A stretch of 6,923 bases of DNA from an uncultured Actinomycetes bacterium (GTDB lineage: Bacteria; Actinomycetota; Actinomycetes; S36-B12), in contig CAJIYV010000149.1 in the NCBI GenBank assembly GCA_905181745.1, positions 1-6,923 of the forward strand, written 5' to 3'. A program made the translations under genes and the position numbers. Shown in pieces: positions 1 through 5,494 of this stretch (the stretch's first letter is position 1; every line of letters starts with the position of its first letter). The notes beneath the pieces were generated by a model. The model was not told the DNA's origin. It saw only the letters and a list, made by a program, of their open reading frames with translations, and did not search any database.

Positions 1-15
1 AACTAGTCAATAGGA

Positions 16-378
16 TTAGTTGACGGCCGTAGCGGTGGGTGGACCAAATCGATTGTCACCTTCCGTGCCTGGTGTTGCCCAGAAAACAATCAGCACGATC
101 GAGCCAATTAAGGGAACAAACGCAATGAGTATCCACCAAGCGGTGCGATCAACATCATGTAAGCGCCGGAAATATAGACCGAGCATCGGCAATACAAAGC
201 TTGCCCAAACAAGGACGGATATGATGATGGGGAGACCGGTGAGACTCACAATTTGATTGACAATGAGGATAACCACCGCGTAAAACAGGACGAACCACCA
301 AAATTCTGATCGGCTAGCTCGGCCATTGAATTTGGCGTAATTCGAGTAACCTGATTTTATCGCTTCCATATATGACAT
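16..378 (-). CDS. DUF805 family small integral membrane protein
   Basis: The 120-residue product matches the DUF805 (YhaH-like) pattern. It has a GRASRSEFWWF segment at residues 19-29, RRLHDVDRTAWW at 71-82, and a C-terminal PGTEGDNRFG at 103-112. Three hydrophobic segments lie at about 27-46, 49-68 and 81-101, so it should sit in the cytoplasmic membrane. The biochemical role of the family is not established and I do not assign one. An open frame continues upstream to an ATG at 513, but the ATG at 378 is preferred: GGAGGA (385-390) lies six bases upstream, and the family's conserved N-terminus begins here. The gene follows the ribosomal operon in the same direction but is separated from it by a terminator, and it has its own candidate promoter at 464-469. 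Family assignment is firm. Confidence 0.88.
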   Translation of the reverse strand: MSYMEAIKSGYSNYAKFNGRASRSEFWWFVLFYAVVILIVNQIVSLTGLPIIISVLVWASFVLPMLGLYFRRLHDVDRTAWWILIAFVPLIGSIVLIVFWATPGTEGDNRFGPPTATAVN

Positions 379-457
379 GGGTGATCCTCCTGTGTAGGTC
401 ACGAGGCCTGAGCGGCCTCGCAACCGCGAGACTACCGGTAAATGGGTCCAAAACCGG
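379..457 (-). promoter_or_regulatory. structured 5' leader of the DUF805 gene
   Basis: If transcription starts near 457, downstream of the TATAAT box, the leader is about 79 nt and rich in inverted repeats. One stem is 453-457 with 435-439. A second is 426-430 with 417-421 (loop of four). A third is 414-420 with 402-408 (7 bp, loop of five). The second and third share bases 417-420, so they cannot both form. No U-run follows the 7-bp stem, so it does not look like a classical attenuator; the Shine-Dalgarno sequence lies 12 bases beyond it. A regulatory role is inference; the inverted repeats are directly visible. Confidence 0.35.
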
Positions 458-463
458 CACATA

Positions 464-469
464 ATTATA
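464..469 (-). promoter_or_regulatory. candidate -10 box for the DUF805 gene
   Basis: On the minus strand these bases read TATAAT, a perfect consensus -10 hexamer, 86 bases upstream of the DUF805 start codon. No convincing -35 hexamer lies 16-18 bases upstream; the best candidates there are ATGGTT/TGGTTC. Because the gene sits behind a terminator, a promoter of its own is expected, which makes this box plausible. Confidence 0.45.
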
Positions 470-554
470 AAACGGAGATATTTCGAACCATAGCCCGATT
501 CGTGAGCGAGCACCCTGGACCGCTGTGGCGGGAGGGATCAGATGAGCGAAATGT

Positions 555-587
555 AAAAGGGGCCGCCCACTGGGAGCGACCCCTTTT
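555..587 (-). terminator. intrinsic terminator of the rpsF-ssb-rpsR-rplI operon
   Basis: AAAAGGGG (555-562) pairs perfectly with CCCCTTTT (580-587). After one mismatch (563/579) the stem continues with CGC/GCG (564-566 with 576-578) and encloses a 9-base loop. It begins 27 bases beyond the rplI stop codon. The arms give an A-run before and a U-run within the 3' side of the stem on either strand, so it could act in both directions. On the minus strand the U-run is only four bases before ACATTT. Confidence 0.75.
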
Positions 588-614
588 CACACCAACTACG
601 AGAAAAACTAATTG

Positions 615-1061
615 TTAGTCAGCTGAAACAACAAACTGCACATTGGCGCTTACACCCGGGTGCACGTCAACTGTTGCTTTGTGATTTCCCACTGTTTTGA
701 TCGCGCCGGCCAAGTGCACCTTGCGCTTATCAATTGAAATGTCCCCGGCAGCCTTCACCGCTGAGGCGATATCTGCTGTCGTAATTGAACCGAAGAGTTT
801 GCCGGTCGCGCCAGCTTTGGCGGGAACGACAATCACCATTGATTCAAGTGATTGCTTGATTTCATTGGCATGGTCACGGTCACGGACCTCGCGTACCTTA
901 CGGGCACGCTTAATTTGGGTCACCTGCTTCTCGCCACCACGGGTCCACGAGATTGCGAAACCGCGTGGAAGTAAGAAGTTGCGGCCGTAACCATCTTTTA
1001 CTTCGACAATGTCTCCTGCAGCACCAAGACCGCTGACTTCCTGCGTAAGGATGAGTTTCAT
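615..1061 (-). CDS. rplI: 50S ribosomal protein L9
   Basis: This is a full-length bL9 of 148 residues, the usual size. The N-terminal rRNA-binding domain carries the family signature at residues 13-36, including GYGRNFLLPRG at 24-34. A charged linker helix follows at about 42-75. The C-terminal domain contains GKLFGSIT at 87-94. L9 binds domain V of 23S rRNA at the base of the L1 stalk and affects reading-frame maintenance. AAGGAG (1069-1074) lies seven bases before the ATG. The gene starts 18 bases after the rpsR stop and is the last gene of the operon, followed by a hairpin terminator. In many actinobacteria dnaB follows nearby; here the next gene is a DUF805 protein. Confidence 0.98.
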   Translation of the reverse strand: MKLILTQEVSGLGAAGDIVEVKDGYGRNFLLPRGFAISWTRGGEKQVTQIKRARKVREVRDRDHANEIKQSLESMVIVVPAKAGATGKLFGSITTADIASAVKAAGDISIDKRKVHLAGAIKTVGNHKATVDVHPGVSANVQFVVSAD

Positions 1062-1079
1062 ATTAATGCTCCTTCTTCT

Positions 1080-1340
1080 TTACCGCGTTGCCGCTGAGTA
1101 GGGAAGAAGAGCCATTTCACGGGCATTCTTCACAGCCATGGCAACATCACGCTGATGCTGGGTGCAGTTACCGGTAACCCGGCGGGCACGAATCTTGCCT
1201 CGATCGGAAACAAACTTACGAAGTAGGTTGACGTCTTTGTAGTCCAGACCCTTTACTTCTTTTTTGCAGAAGGCGCAGGCTTTGGCCTTCACCATCTTGT
1301 TCTTGTCCAATACTTGTTGGCGCTTGTTATCGCGTGCCAT
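1080..1340 (-). CDS. rpsR: 30S ribosomal protein S18, cysteine-containing form
   Basis: The 86-residue bS18 has the conserved core KDVNLLRKFVSDRGKI at 35-50, followed by RARRVTGNC at 51-59. S18 forms a heterodimer with S6 on the 30S platform. The N-terminal region has CAFC at 22-25, and Cys59 and His62 follow in the NCTQHQ segment. This resembles the zinc-binding C+ type of S18; in mycobacteria a zinc-independent C- paralogue replaces this form under zinc limitation. No such paralogue is visible in this window. AAGGAG (1348-1353) sits seven bases upstream of the ATG. The gap from ssb is 40 bases with no terminator, so it is co-transcribed. Confidence 0.98.
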   Translation of the reverse strand: MARDNKRQQVLDKNKMVKAKACAFCKKEVKGLDYKDVNLLRKFVSDRGKIRARRVTGNCTQHQRDVAMAVKNAREMALLPYSAATR

Positions 1341-1380
1341 TTAATAACTCCTTGAATTTATGATGGAAAATTTTATGTGT

Positions 1381-1851
1381 TTAGAAGGGTGGTTCATCAA
1401 AGTTTGCAGCAGGTGCACCCGTTGCCCAGGGATCATCAGCAGGGGCTGCTGATCCACCGCCGGAGCTAAATCCACCTTCGGAGCGTTGTACCCGAGTGAC
1501 CTTCGCTGTTGCATAGCGCAACGCGGGACCGACATCTTCCACTTCAACTTCCATTACTGTTCGCTTTTCACCCTCTCGGGTTTCATAGGAACGCTGCTTT
1601 AATCTACCTGAGACCATTACGCGAGTCCCCTTTGTGAGTGACTCAGCAACATTTTCTGCGTATTGACGCCACACGCTGCATCGCAAGTAGGTCGGGTCCC
1701 CGTCTTTCCATTCGTTCGTTGTTTTGTCCAAATAACGTGAGTTGGTAGCAACAGTAAATGAAGCAACAGCGGCGCCGCTCGGGGTGAAGCGCAGTTCAGG
1801 ATCGTTGGTCAAGTTCCCAATGACCGTCACATTGATATCACCGGCTGCCAT
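1381..1851 (-). CDS. ssb: single-stranded DNA-binding protein
   Basis: This 156-residue SSB starts with an OB-fold domain (about residues 1-113) containing INVTVIGNLTNDPELRFTPSG near the start and aromatic residues such as W48, W61 and Y64. A Gly/Ser/Ala/Pro-rich flexible linker covers about 120-150. The C-terminus is the acidic tip DEPPF, close to the DDIPF consensus that recruits replication and repair proteins. It coats ssDNA as a tetramer during replication, recombination and repair. The ATG overlaps the rpsF stop codon by one base (TAATG), indicating translational coupling; only a weak AAGG (1859-1862) serves as ribosome-binding site. Its place between rpsF and rpsR is the typical bacterial arrangement. 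Confidence 0.98.
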   Translation of the reverse strand: MAAGDINVTVIGNLTNDPELRFTPSGAAVASFTVATNSRYLDKTTNEWKDGDPTYLRCSVWRQYAENVAESLTKGTRVMVSGRLKQRSYETREGEKRTVMEVEVEDVGPALRYATAKVTRVQRSEGGFSSGGGSAAPADDPWATGAPAANFDEPPF

Positions 1852-2159
1852 TAGGAAGCCTTAACCGGTGTGGACCAGTTGGGGCGAATCACCTTGGTGC
1901 GAACGACAGCTTCGTTCAGTGAGAGTTGGCGATCCAGTTCGGCGACTGCTTCTGGGGTCGAGGTCAACTCAATTACCGCGTAGTAACCATCGGTCTTGTG
2001 GTTGATTTCGTAGGCGAAGCGGCGCTTGCCCCAGAAATCTACTTTCTCAACACTTCCACCATCAGCCTTGATCACATTCAAGAATGTATCGAGACTAGGG
2101 GCAATCGTTTTTTCTTCGAGTTCAGAGTCCAGAATGACCATGACTTCGTATTTACGCAT
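1851..2159 (-). CDS. rpsF: 30S ribosomal protein S6
   Basis: The 102-residue bS6 begins MRKYEVMVILDSELEE and carries GKRRFAYEINHKTDGYYAVIEL at about 44-65, both hallmarks of the family. S6 binds S18 and 16S rRNA in the central domain (platform) of the 30S subunit. It is the first gene of the rpsF-ssb-rpsR-rplI operon. The ribosome-binding site is unusually strong: AAGGAGGTGG (2168-2177), eight bases before the ATG. That site lies inside a foldable leader that can mask it (see 2160-2221), which suggests translational autoregulation by S6:S18. Confidence 0.98.
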   Translation of the reverse strand: MRKYEVMVILDSELEEKTIAPSLDTFLNVIKADGGSVEKVDFWGKRRFAYEINHKTDGYYAVIELTSTPEAVAELDRQLSLNEAVVRTKVIRPNWSTPVKAS

Positions 2160-2221
2160 GTATTAACCCACCTCCTTCGGACTAAACGGCCACGGCATTT
2201 CCGTGACAGGAGGATTAATGC
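2160..2221 (-). promoter_or_regulatory. rpsF mRNA leader, probable S6:S18-binding autoregulatory element
   Basis: Three nested helices can form in the minus-strand transcript. The outer one pairs 2215-2219 with 2162-2166 (5 bp, A/U). The middle one pairs 2208-2213 (CCUCCU in RNA) with 2171-2176 (AGGAGG), covering the rpsF Shine-Dalgarno. The inner hairpin is 2201-2205 (CACGG) with 2191-2195 (CCGUG), loop AAAUG. The 14-base bulge on the 3' side (2190 down to 2177) begins GCCG directly after the hairpin. As I recall it, the described S6:S18 leader motif has this layout: a basal stem, a bulge containing a conserved CCG, and an apical hairpin. Binding would stabilise the masked Shine-Dalgarno. 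Pairing is visible; protein binding is inferred. Confidence 0.65.
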
Positions 2222-2227
2222 CTTCTT

Positions 2228-2258
2228 AGAATAGCCGCAACAGGCTCTAGTTCCACAA
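2228..2258 (-). promoter_or_regulatory. candidate promoter of the rpsF operon
   Basis: On the minus strand TATTCT (2228-2233) is a good actinobacterial -10 (TANNNT), and TTGTGG (2253-2258) is a partial -35. The spacing of 19 bases is slightly long. Transcription would start near 2221, almost exactly where the 5' arm of the rpsF leader helix begins, which supports this choice. Apart from this promoter and the -10 box for xth, I see nothing definite in the rest of the 2234-2424 intergenic stretch. Confidence 0.45.
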
Positions 2259-2412
2259 GGGGTCGCTATTCCATCATGCCGGCGAGATTCCTATTGGTCA
2301 CACACGCGATCTGAGAACCGTAATTCTTGACTCCTGGTGTGGGTACCAATGGGCGCTGAATCCAATTTCTGAAGGGGGTTGCGTGTGTAAGGCTCGGGTC
2401 CACGTAAGGCAA

Positions 2413-2418
2413 TAGGCT
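2413..2418 (+). promoter_or_regulatory. candidate -10 box for a leaderless xth transcript
   Basis: TAGGCT fits the TANNNT -10 pattern and ends six bases before the GTG start of xth at 2425. No Shine-Dalgarno lies between it and the start. The TAG within it is also an in-frame stop, so no start codon further upstream is possible. A transcript beginning at the GTG itself would be leaderless, which is common in actinobacteria. No clear -35 is seen about 17 bases upstream. Confidence 0.45.
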
Positions 2419-2424
2419 GACAGC

Positions 2425-3213
2425 GTGCGTATTGCAACTTGGAATGTGAACTCGGTGGGTGCCCGACTAGATCGGTTAGTGGAGTGGCTCCAGAGCGCTC
2501 AACCCGATGTGGTCGCATTACAAGAGTTGAAATGCACCGACGAGGCCTTCCCACACCTCCCCATTCAAGCAGCGGGCTACGAAGCCGTCACCCATGGGAC
2601 CGGCCGTTGGAATGGTGTTGCGATTCTTTCTCGGGTTGGCGCGACCGACGTTGTTCGTGGTTTAGTTGGGCAACCTGATTTCGACGGGGTTGCCGAGCCT
2701 CGGGCAATTGGAGCAACCTGCAATGGTTTGCGGGTCTGGAGTGTCTACTGCCCCAATGGTCGCGAACCAAGCCATGATCACTACAAGTACAAGTTGGAGT
2801 GGTTCACAGCGTTGAATGCGACCGTGGAATCTGAAATTGTTGCCAATCCTGATCTACCGTTCGCTGTGATCGGTGACTACAACATCGCTCCGACTGACGC
2901 AGACGTGTGGGACATCGAAAAATTTGTTGATTCAACACATGTGACACCGGCGGAGCGTGCTGCGCTGACCGACCTGGAAGCCGTGGGTTTGATTGAAACT
3001 ATGCCGCGGTCGCTTAAGGGTGAGCCGTACACATTCTGGGACTACCGCAATGGTTCCTTCCACCGTGGTTGGGGGATGCGGATTGACCTTGTCTATGGGA
3101 ATCAGGCGTTCACCTCCCTAGTACAGGATTCATATGTTGATCGTGATGCGCGTAAAGGAAAAGGCGCCTCCGATCACGCACCGGTTGTTGTTGATTTGAG
3201 TTTTCCCCTATGA
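2425..3213 (+). CDS. xth: exodeoxyribonuclease III (AP endonuclease family)
   Basis: The 262-residue protein belongs to the endonuclease/exonuclease/phosphatase fold, ExoIII branch. It incises DNA 5' of abasic sites and removes 3' blocking groups in base-excision repair. The catalytic set is complete: N7 (WNVNS), E34 (QELK), Y108 (YCPNG), D151 and N153 (GDYNIAP), D221 (GMRIDL) and D250-H251 (SDHAP). FWDYRNGSFHRGWGMRIDL at 204-222 is typical of bacterial Xth. Length is as expected. The GTG start is the only possibility, because an in-frame TAG lies at 2413, and it gives the canonical N-terminus. It is the first gene of a plus-strand unit and its last four bases overlap the femX start (ATGA). 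Its link to the cell-wall genes is probably only co-transcription. Confidence 0.96.
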   Translation: MRIATWNVNSVGARLDRLVEWLQSAQPDVVALQELKCTDEAFPHLPIQAAGYEAVTHGTGRWNGVAILSRVGATDVVRGLVGQPDFDGVAEPRAIGATCNGLRVWSVYCPNGREPSHDHYKYKLEWFTALNATVESEIVANPDLPFAVIGDYNIAPTDADVWDIEKFVDSTHVTPAERAALTDLEAVGLIETMPRSLKGEPYTFWDYRNGSFHRGWGMRIDLVYGNQAFTSLVQDSYVDRDARKGKGASDHAPVVVDLSFPL

Positions 3214-4325
3214 GTCGTGAAGTCCGGCGGATTAGTGTCGAGCAGCATTCAGGGTTCCTAGATGGTGTCATTGCTTCTGATTCCACTTCGGTTTCGTTTT
3301 TGCAATTACCCGAATGGGGTAATGTCAAAGTGGGTTGGCGGCCAGAGTCGGTTGGTTGGTTTCAGGACTCCACACTTGTGGGCGTTGCATTGGTGTTGTA
3401 TCGCCCTATTCCAAAATTGCCGCAGCGTTCTTTGGCATACGTTCCCGAGGGTCCAGTAATTGATTGGGAAAGTGGTGATCTTTCTTCGTGGTTGTCACCT
3501 TTGGTTTCGCACGTTAAGGGTCGTGGTGCATTTCAATTAAAGATAGGTCCGCCGGTTCCCATCAGGCAATGGGACGCGCACACAATTAAGGCCGCAATTG
3601 ATGCGAAACCTGTCCTGGGTGAGGTGAATCCGGATCGAAAGTTTGCACATGCTGAGCAAGTAATCGAATCACTGAGGTCAATGGGATTCGTCCAAGAGGA
3701 AAACGTTGGTTCCGGTTTTGGGGACGTGCAACCACGATATATTTTCCAAGTCCCACTCGCTGGTCGCACTGAAGAAGATGTCTTCGCTGGATTCAATCAA
3801 TTATGGCGGAGAAATGTCCGTAAGGCCGAAAAATCTGGTGTTGAAGTGAGCCTGGGAACTCGAGAAGACTTGCCTAGTTTTTATGAGATCTATGTGGAAA
3901 CGGCTGAACGTGATGGGTTCACTCCGCGGGGCTTGGTCTATTTCGAACGCATGTGGGATGAACTTGGTGACCACTTGAGTTTGCATGTGGCGCGCTACTC
4001 CGGGCATATCGCCGCGGCCACAATCATGATCACGGTGGGTGGTCATGCTTGGTACTCATACGGGGCATCCACGACAGCCGATCGGGATGTTCGTCCCAGT
4101 AACGCGCTGCAATGGTCCATGATCAAAAGCGCAATTTTTTCGGGTTGCCGGATTTACGATCTCAGGGGAATTTCGCGCACCTTGGACCGCTCAGATCACC
4201 TGTTCGGACTGGTATCTTTCAAATTGGGTTCGGGGGGCTTCGCTCAAGAATATGTTGGCGAGTGGGACTGTGTGATTCGTAAGTCTTGGGCTCGCGCTTT
4301 TTCGATATACCAGCGGCGAGGCTAG
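3210..4325 (+). CDS. femX: FemX-type (FemAB family) peptidoglycan bridge aminoacyltransferase
   Basis: The 371-residue protein has the two GNAT-like halves of FemAB proteins. Recognisable parts are FLQLPEWGNVK (30-40), the LAYVPEGPVIDW segment (75-86), LWRRNVRKAEKSGVEV (198-213), WYSYGAST followed by RPSNALQWSMI (281-305), IYDLRGI (315-321), and a FKLGSGG to YVGEWD stretch (337-353). Family members move an amino acid, usually glycine, alanine or serine, from aminoacyl-tRNA to the stem-peptide lysine or diaminopimelate of lipid II, building the interpeptide bridge on the cytoplasmic side of the membrane. The length suits the shorter FemX/VanK type; I see no long coiled-coil arm as in FemA. The ATG overlaps the xth stop (ATGA) with no Shine-Dalgarno, so translation is probably coupled. 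The amino acid transferred cannot be read from sequence. Confidence 0.92.
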   Translation: MSREVRRISVEQHSGFLDGVIASDSTSVSFLQLPEWGNVKVGWRPESVGWFQDSTLVGVALVLYRPIPKLPQRSLAYVPEGPVIDWESGDLSSWLSPLVSHVKGRGAFQLKIGPPVPIRQWDAHTIKAAIDAKPVLGEVNPDRKFAHAEQVIESLRSMGFVQEENVGSGFGDVQPRYIFQVPLAGRTEEDVFAGFNQLWRRNVRKAEKSGVEVSLGTREDLPSFYEIYVETAERDGFTPRGLVYFERMWDELGDHLSLHVARYSGHIAAATIMITVGGHAWYSYGASTTADRDVRPSNALQWSMIKSAIFSGCRIYDLRGISRTLDRSDHLFGLVSFKLGSGGFAQEYVGEWDCVIRKSWARAFSIYQRRG

Positions 4326-4348
4326 GCAGCAGATTGCTGTGATCCTGA

Positions 4349-4354
4349 CATGAT
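4349..4354 (+). promoter_or_regulatory. weak -10-like hexamer before the racemase-like gene
   Basis: CATGAT ends six bases before the GTG start at 4361, the same spacing as TAGGCT before xth, and no Shine-Dalgarno is present in the 35-base gap after femX. A small hairpin (4327-4331 with 4335-4339, loop of three) also lies in the gap. A second, leaderless start is possible, but read-through from femX is at least as likely. Confidence 0.2.
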
Positions 4355-4360
4355 TGACAC

Positions 4361-5494
4361 GTGTCCTTCACCCTCAACATAAATGGCGACAAATGGGGCA
4401 CTCACTTGCGCTCTGTTGTCAATGCAGTCACTACCGCTAGTGGCAGTTCACTTGTTCCGGTAGTCAAGGGAAATGGTTACGGAATTGGCCAAGAATTACT
4501 CGGTGTAACCGCCATGGAACTTGGTGCTGACACGATCGCGGTGGGAACCGTGTTTGAAATTGAGTCGGTTATCAGTGTCACTCAAGGTGACATTGTCGTG
4601 CTTCAACCATTTGATTCACGTGACGTCGGGGCCGCTGCTAAATGGTCGGAAATCAGCAAGAAGTTTTATTCCGGTCGCATTATTCGCACCATTGCAAGTC
4701 TTGAGGCGCTTAATGAACTAATCACCGGATCTAGTGGTGTCCGCGTTATCATTGAGGCCCGCAGTTCTATGGTTCGTTTTGGTTTGACAGAACCCGAACT
4801 TATTGGCGCCCTGGGAAACGCCGATATTCGAGCAGCACTCGCGACCGGGCAGTTTTTTATTGAGGGGATTTCAGTTCACCTGCCCATTGAGCGTTCATCC
4901 CGTGATTCACATGCCGTTGAAGTCATGCGATGGGCTGGGTTGTGGGAAGCGGAGACCGCAGTCTGGGAGGGCCACTCGCCCCCAGCCCCTGTTATATGGA
5001 TTTCCCATTGCAGTGACACTGAACTTTTAACTATCCGCCAAAGTGTGAGTGAGTTGATCGTTCGAATGCGTGTAGGAACTCGATTGTGGCTCGGTGATCG
5101 CTCCACACTTTCTGCGTCGGGCACGGTGTTAGCTGTGCACCCACTTTCTGAAGGTGTGAAGGTTGGCTACCGTCAACGAAGAGCCGGAAAAAATGCCACC
5201 TTGGTTGTGGTGAGTGGGGGTACGGCCAACGGGATTGGTTTGAGTGCACCTTCTCCCACTACTTCCCTGCGCCAACGAGTTACTTCATTTGGAGTTGGTG
5301 CACTCGATGCGGCCGGTCGATCGATGTCTCCATTTAGTCTGGGGGGGAAGCAAAGGTGGTTCGCCGAACCCCCACACCAACATGTTTCGATGCTCTGGTT
5401 GAACAACGAATCTGTCTTACCGCAGGTTGGCGCTCAGGTCAGCGCTGAGGTTCGATTTACAACCTCACGTTTTGACGCTGTCCTTATTGACTGA
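4361..5494 (+). CDS. alanine racemase-like fold-type III PLP protein, catalytic Tyr motif apparently lost
   Basis: The 377 residues span both Alr domains: a TIM-barrel PLP domain and a C-terminal beta domain. PVVKGNGYGIG (33-43) puts the PLP-binding lysine at K36. SSMVRFG (135-141) matches the usual GMNRLG with R139, VH at 172-173 matches the barrel histidine, and MRVGTRLWLG (236-245) matches RPGIALYG. In the C-terminal domain VGYRQRRAG (268-276) fits, but where Alr has GYADGY, with the second catalytic base Tyr, this protein reads SGGTANGIG (285-293). HVSMLWL (341-347) replaces the usual VSMDQ-type motif. It may therefore have altered substrate or chemistry, or none. GTG at 4361 is the only usable start (in-frame TGA at 4355). 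Its place 35 bases after femX suggests a peptidoglycan role. Automatic annotation would probably call it alr. Confidence 0.85.
   Translation: MSFTLNINGDKWGTHLRSVVNAVTTASGSSLVPVVKGNGYGIGQELLGVTAMELGADTIAVGTVFEIESVISVTQGDIVVLQPFDSRDVGAAAKWSEISKKFYSGRIIRTIASLEALNELITGSSGVRVIIEARSSMVRFGLTEPELIGALGNADIRAALATGQFFIEGISVHLPIERSSRDSHAVEVMRWAGLWEAETAVWEGHSPPAPVIWISHCSDTELLTIRQSVSELIVRMRVGTRLWLGDRSTLSASGTVLAVHPLSEGVKVGYRQRRAGKNATLVVVSGGTANGIGLSAPSPTTSLRQRVTSFGVGALDAAGRSMSPFSLGGKQRWFAEPPHQHVSMLWLNNESVLPQVGAQVSAEVRFTTSRFDAVLID

Noticed and set aside
20..256. Plus-strand open frame opposite DUF805
   Set aside because: It is antisense to a clear DUF805 coding sequence, lacks a ribosome-binding site and shows no family features.
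379..513. N-terminal extension of the DUF805 gene to an ATG at 513
   Set aside because: The extension is Arg/Gly-rich and unlike the family, contains the inverted repeats and the TATAAT box, and the ATG at 378 has a well-spaced GGAGGA.
2327..2332. TTGACT as a -35 box for xth
   Set aside because: No TANNNT hexamer lies 16-18 bases downstream (around 2349-2356), so no complete promoter can be built on it.
2300..2388. Inverted pair ACACACGC (2300-2307) and GCGTGTGT (2381-2388) in the divergent intergenic region
   Set aside because: Eight low-complexity bases separated by 73 bases are easily expected by chance; no operator symmetry or promoter overlap supports a site.
2291..2554. Minus-strand open frame of 87 codons across the xth upstream region
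   Set aside because: It has no recognisable domain, overlaps the certain xth start on the other strand, and would run through the promoter region; it looks like chance.
4327..4339. Small hairpin after femX as a terminator
   Set aside because: The stem is only five base pairs with no following T-run, so it is unlikely to stop transcription before the racemase-like gene.
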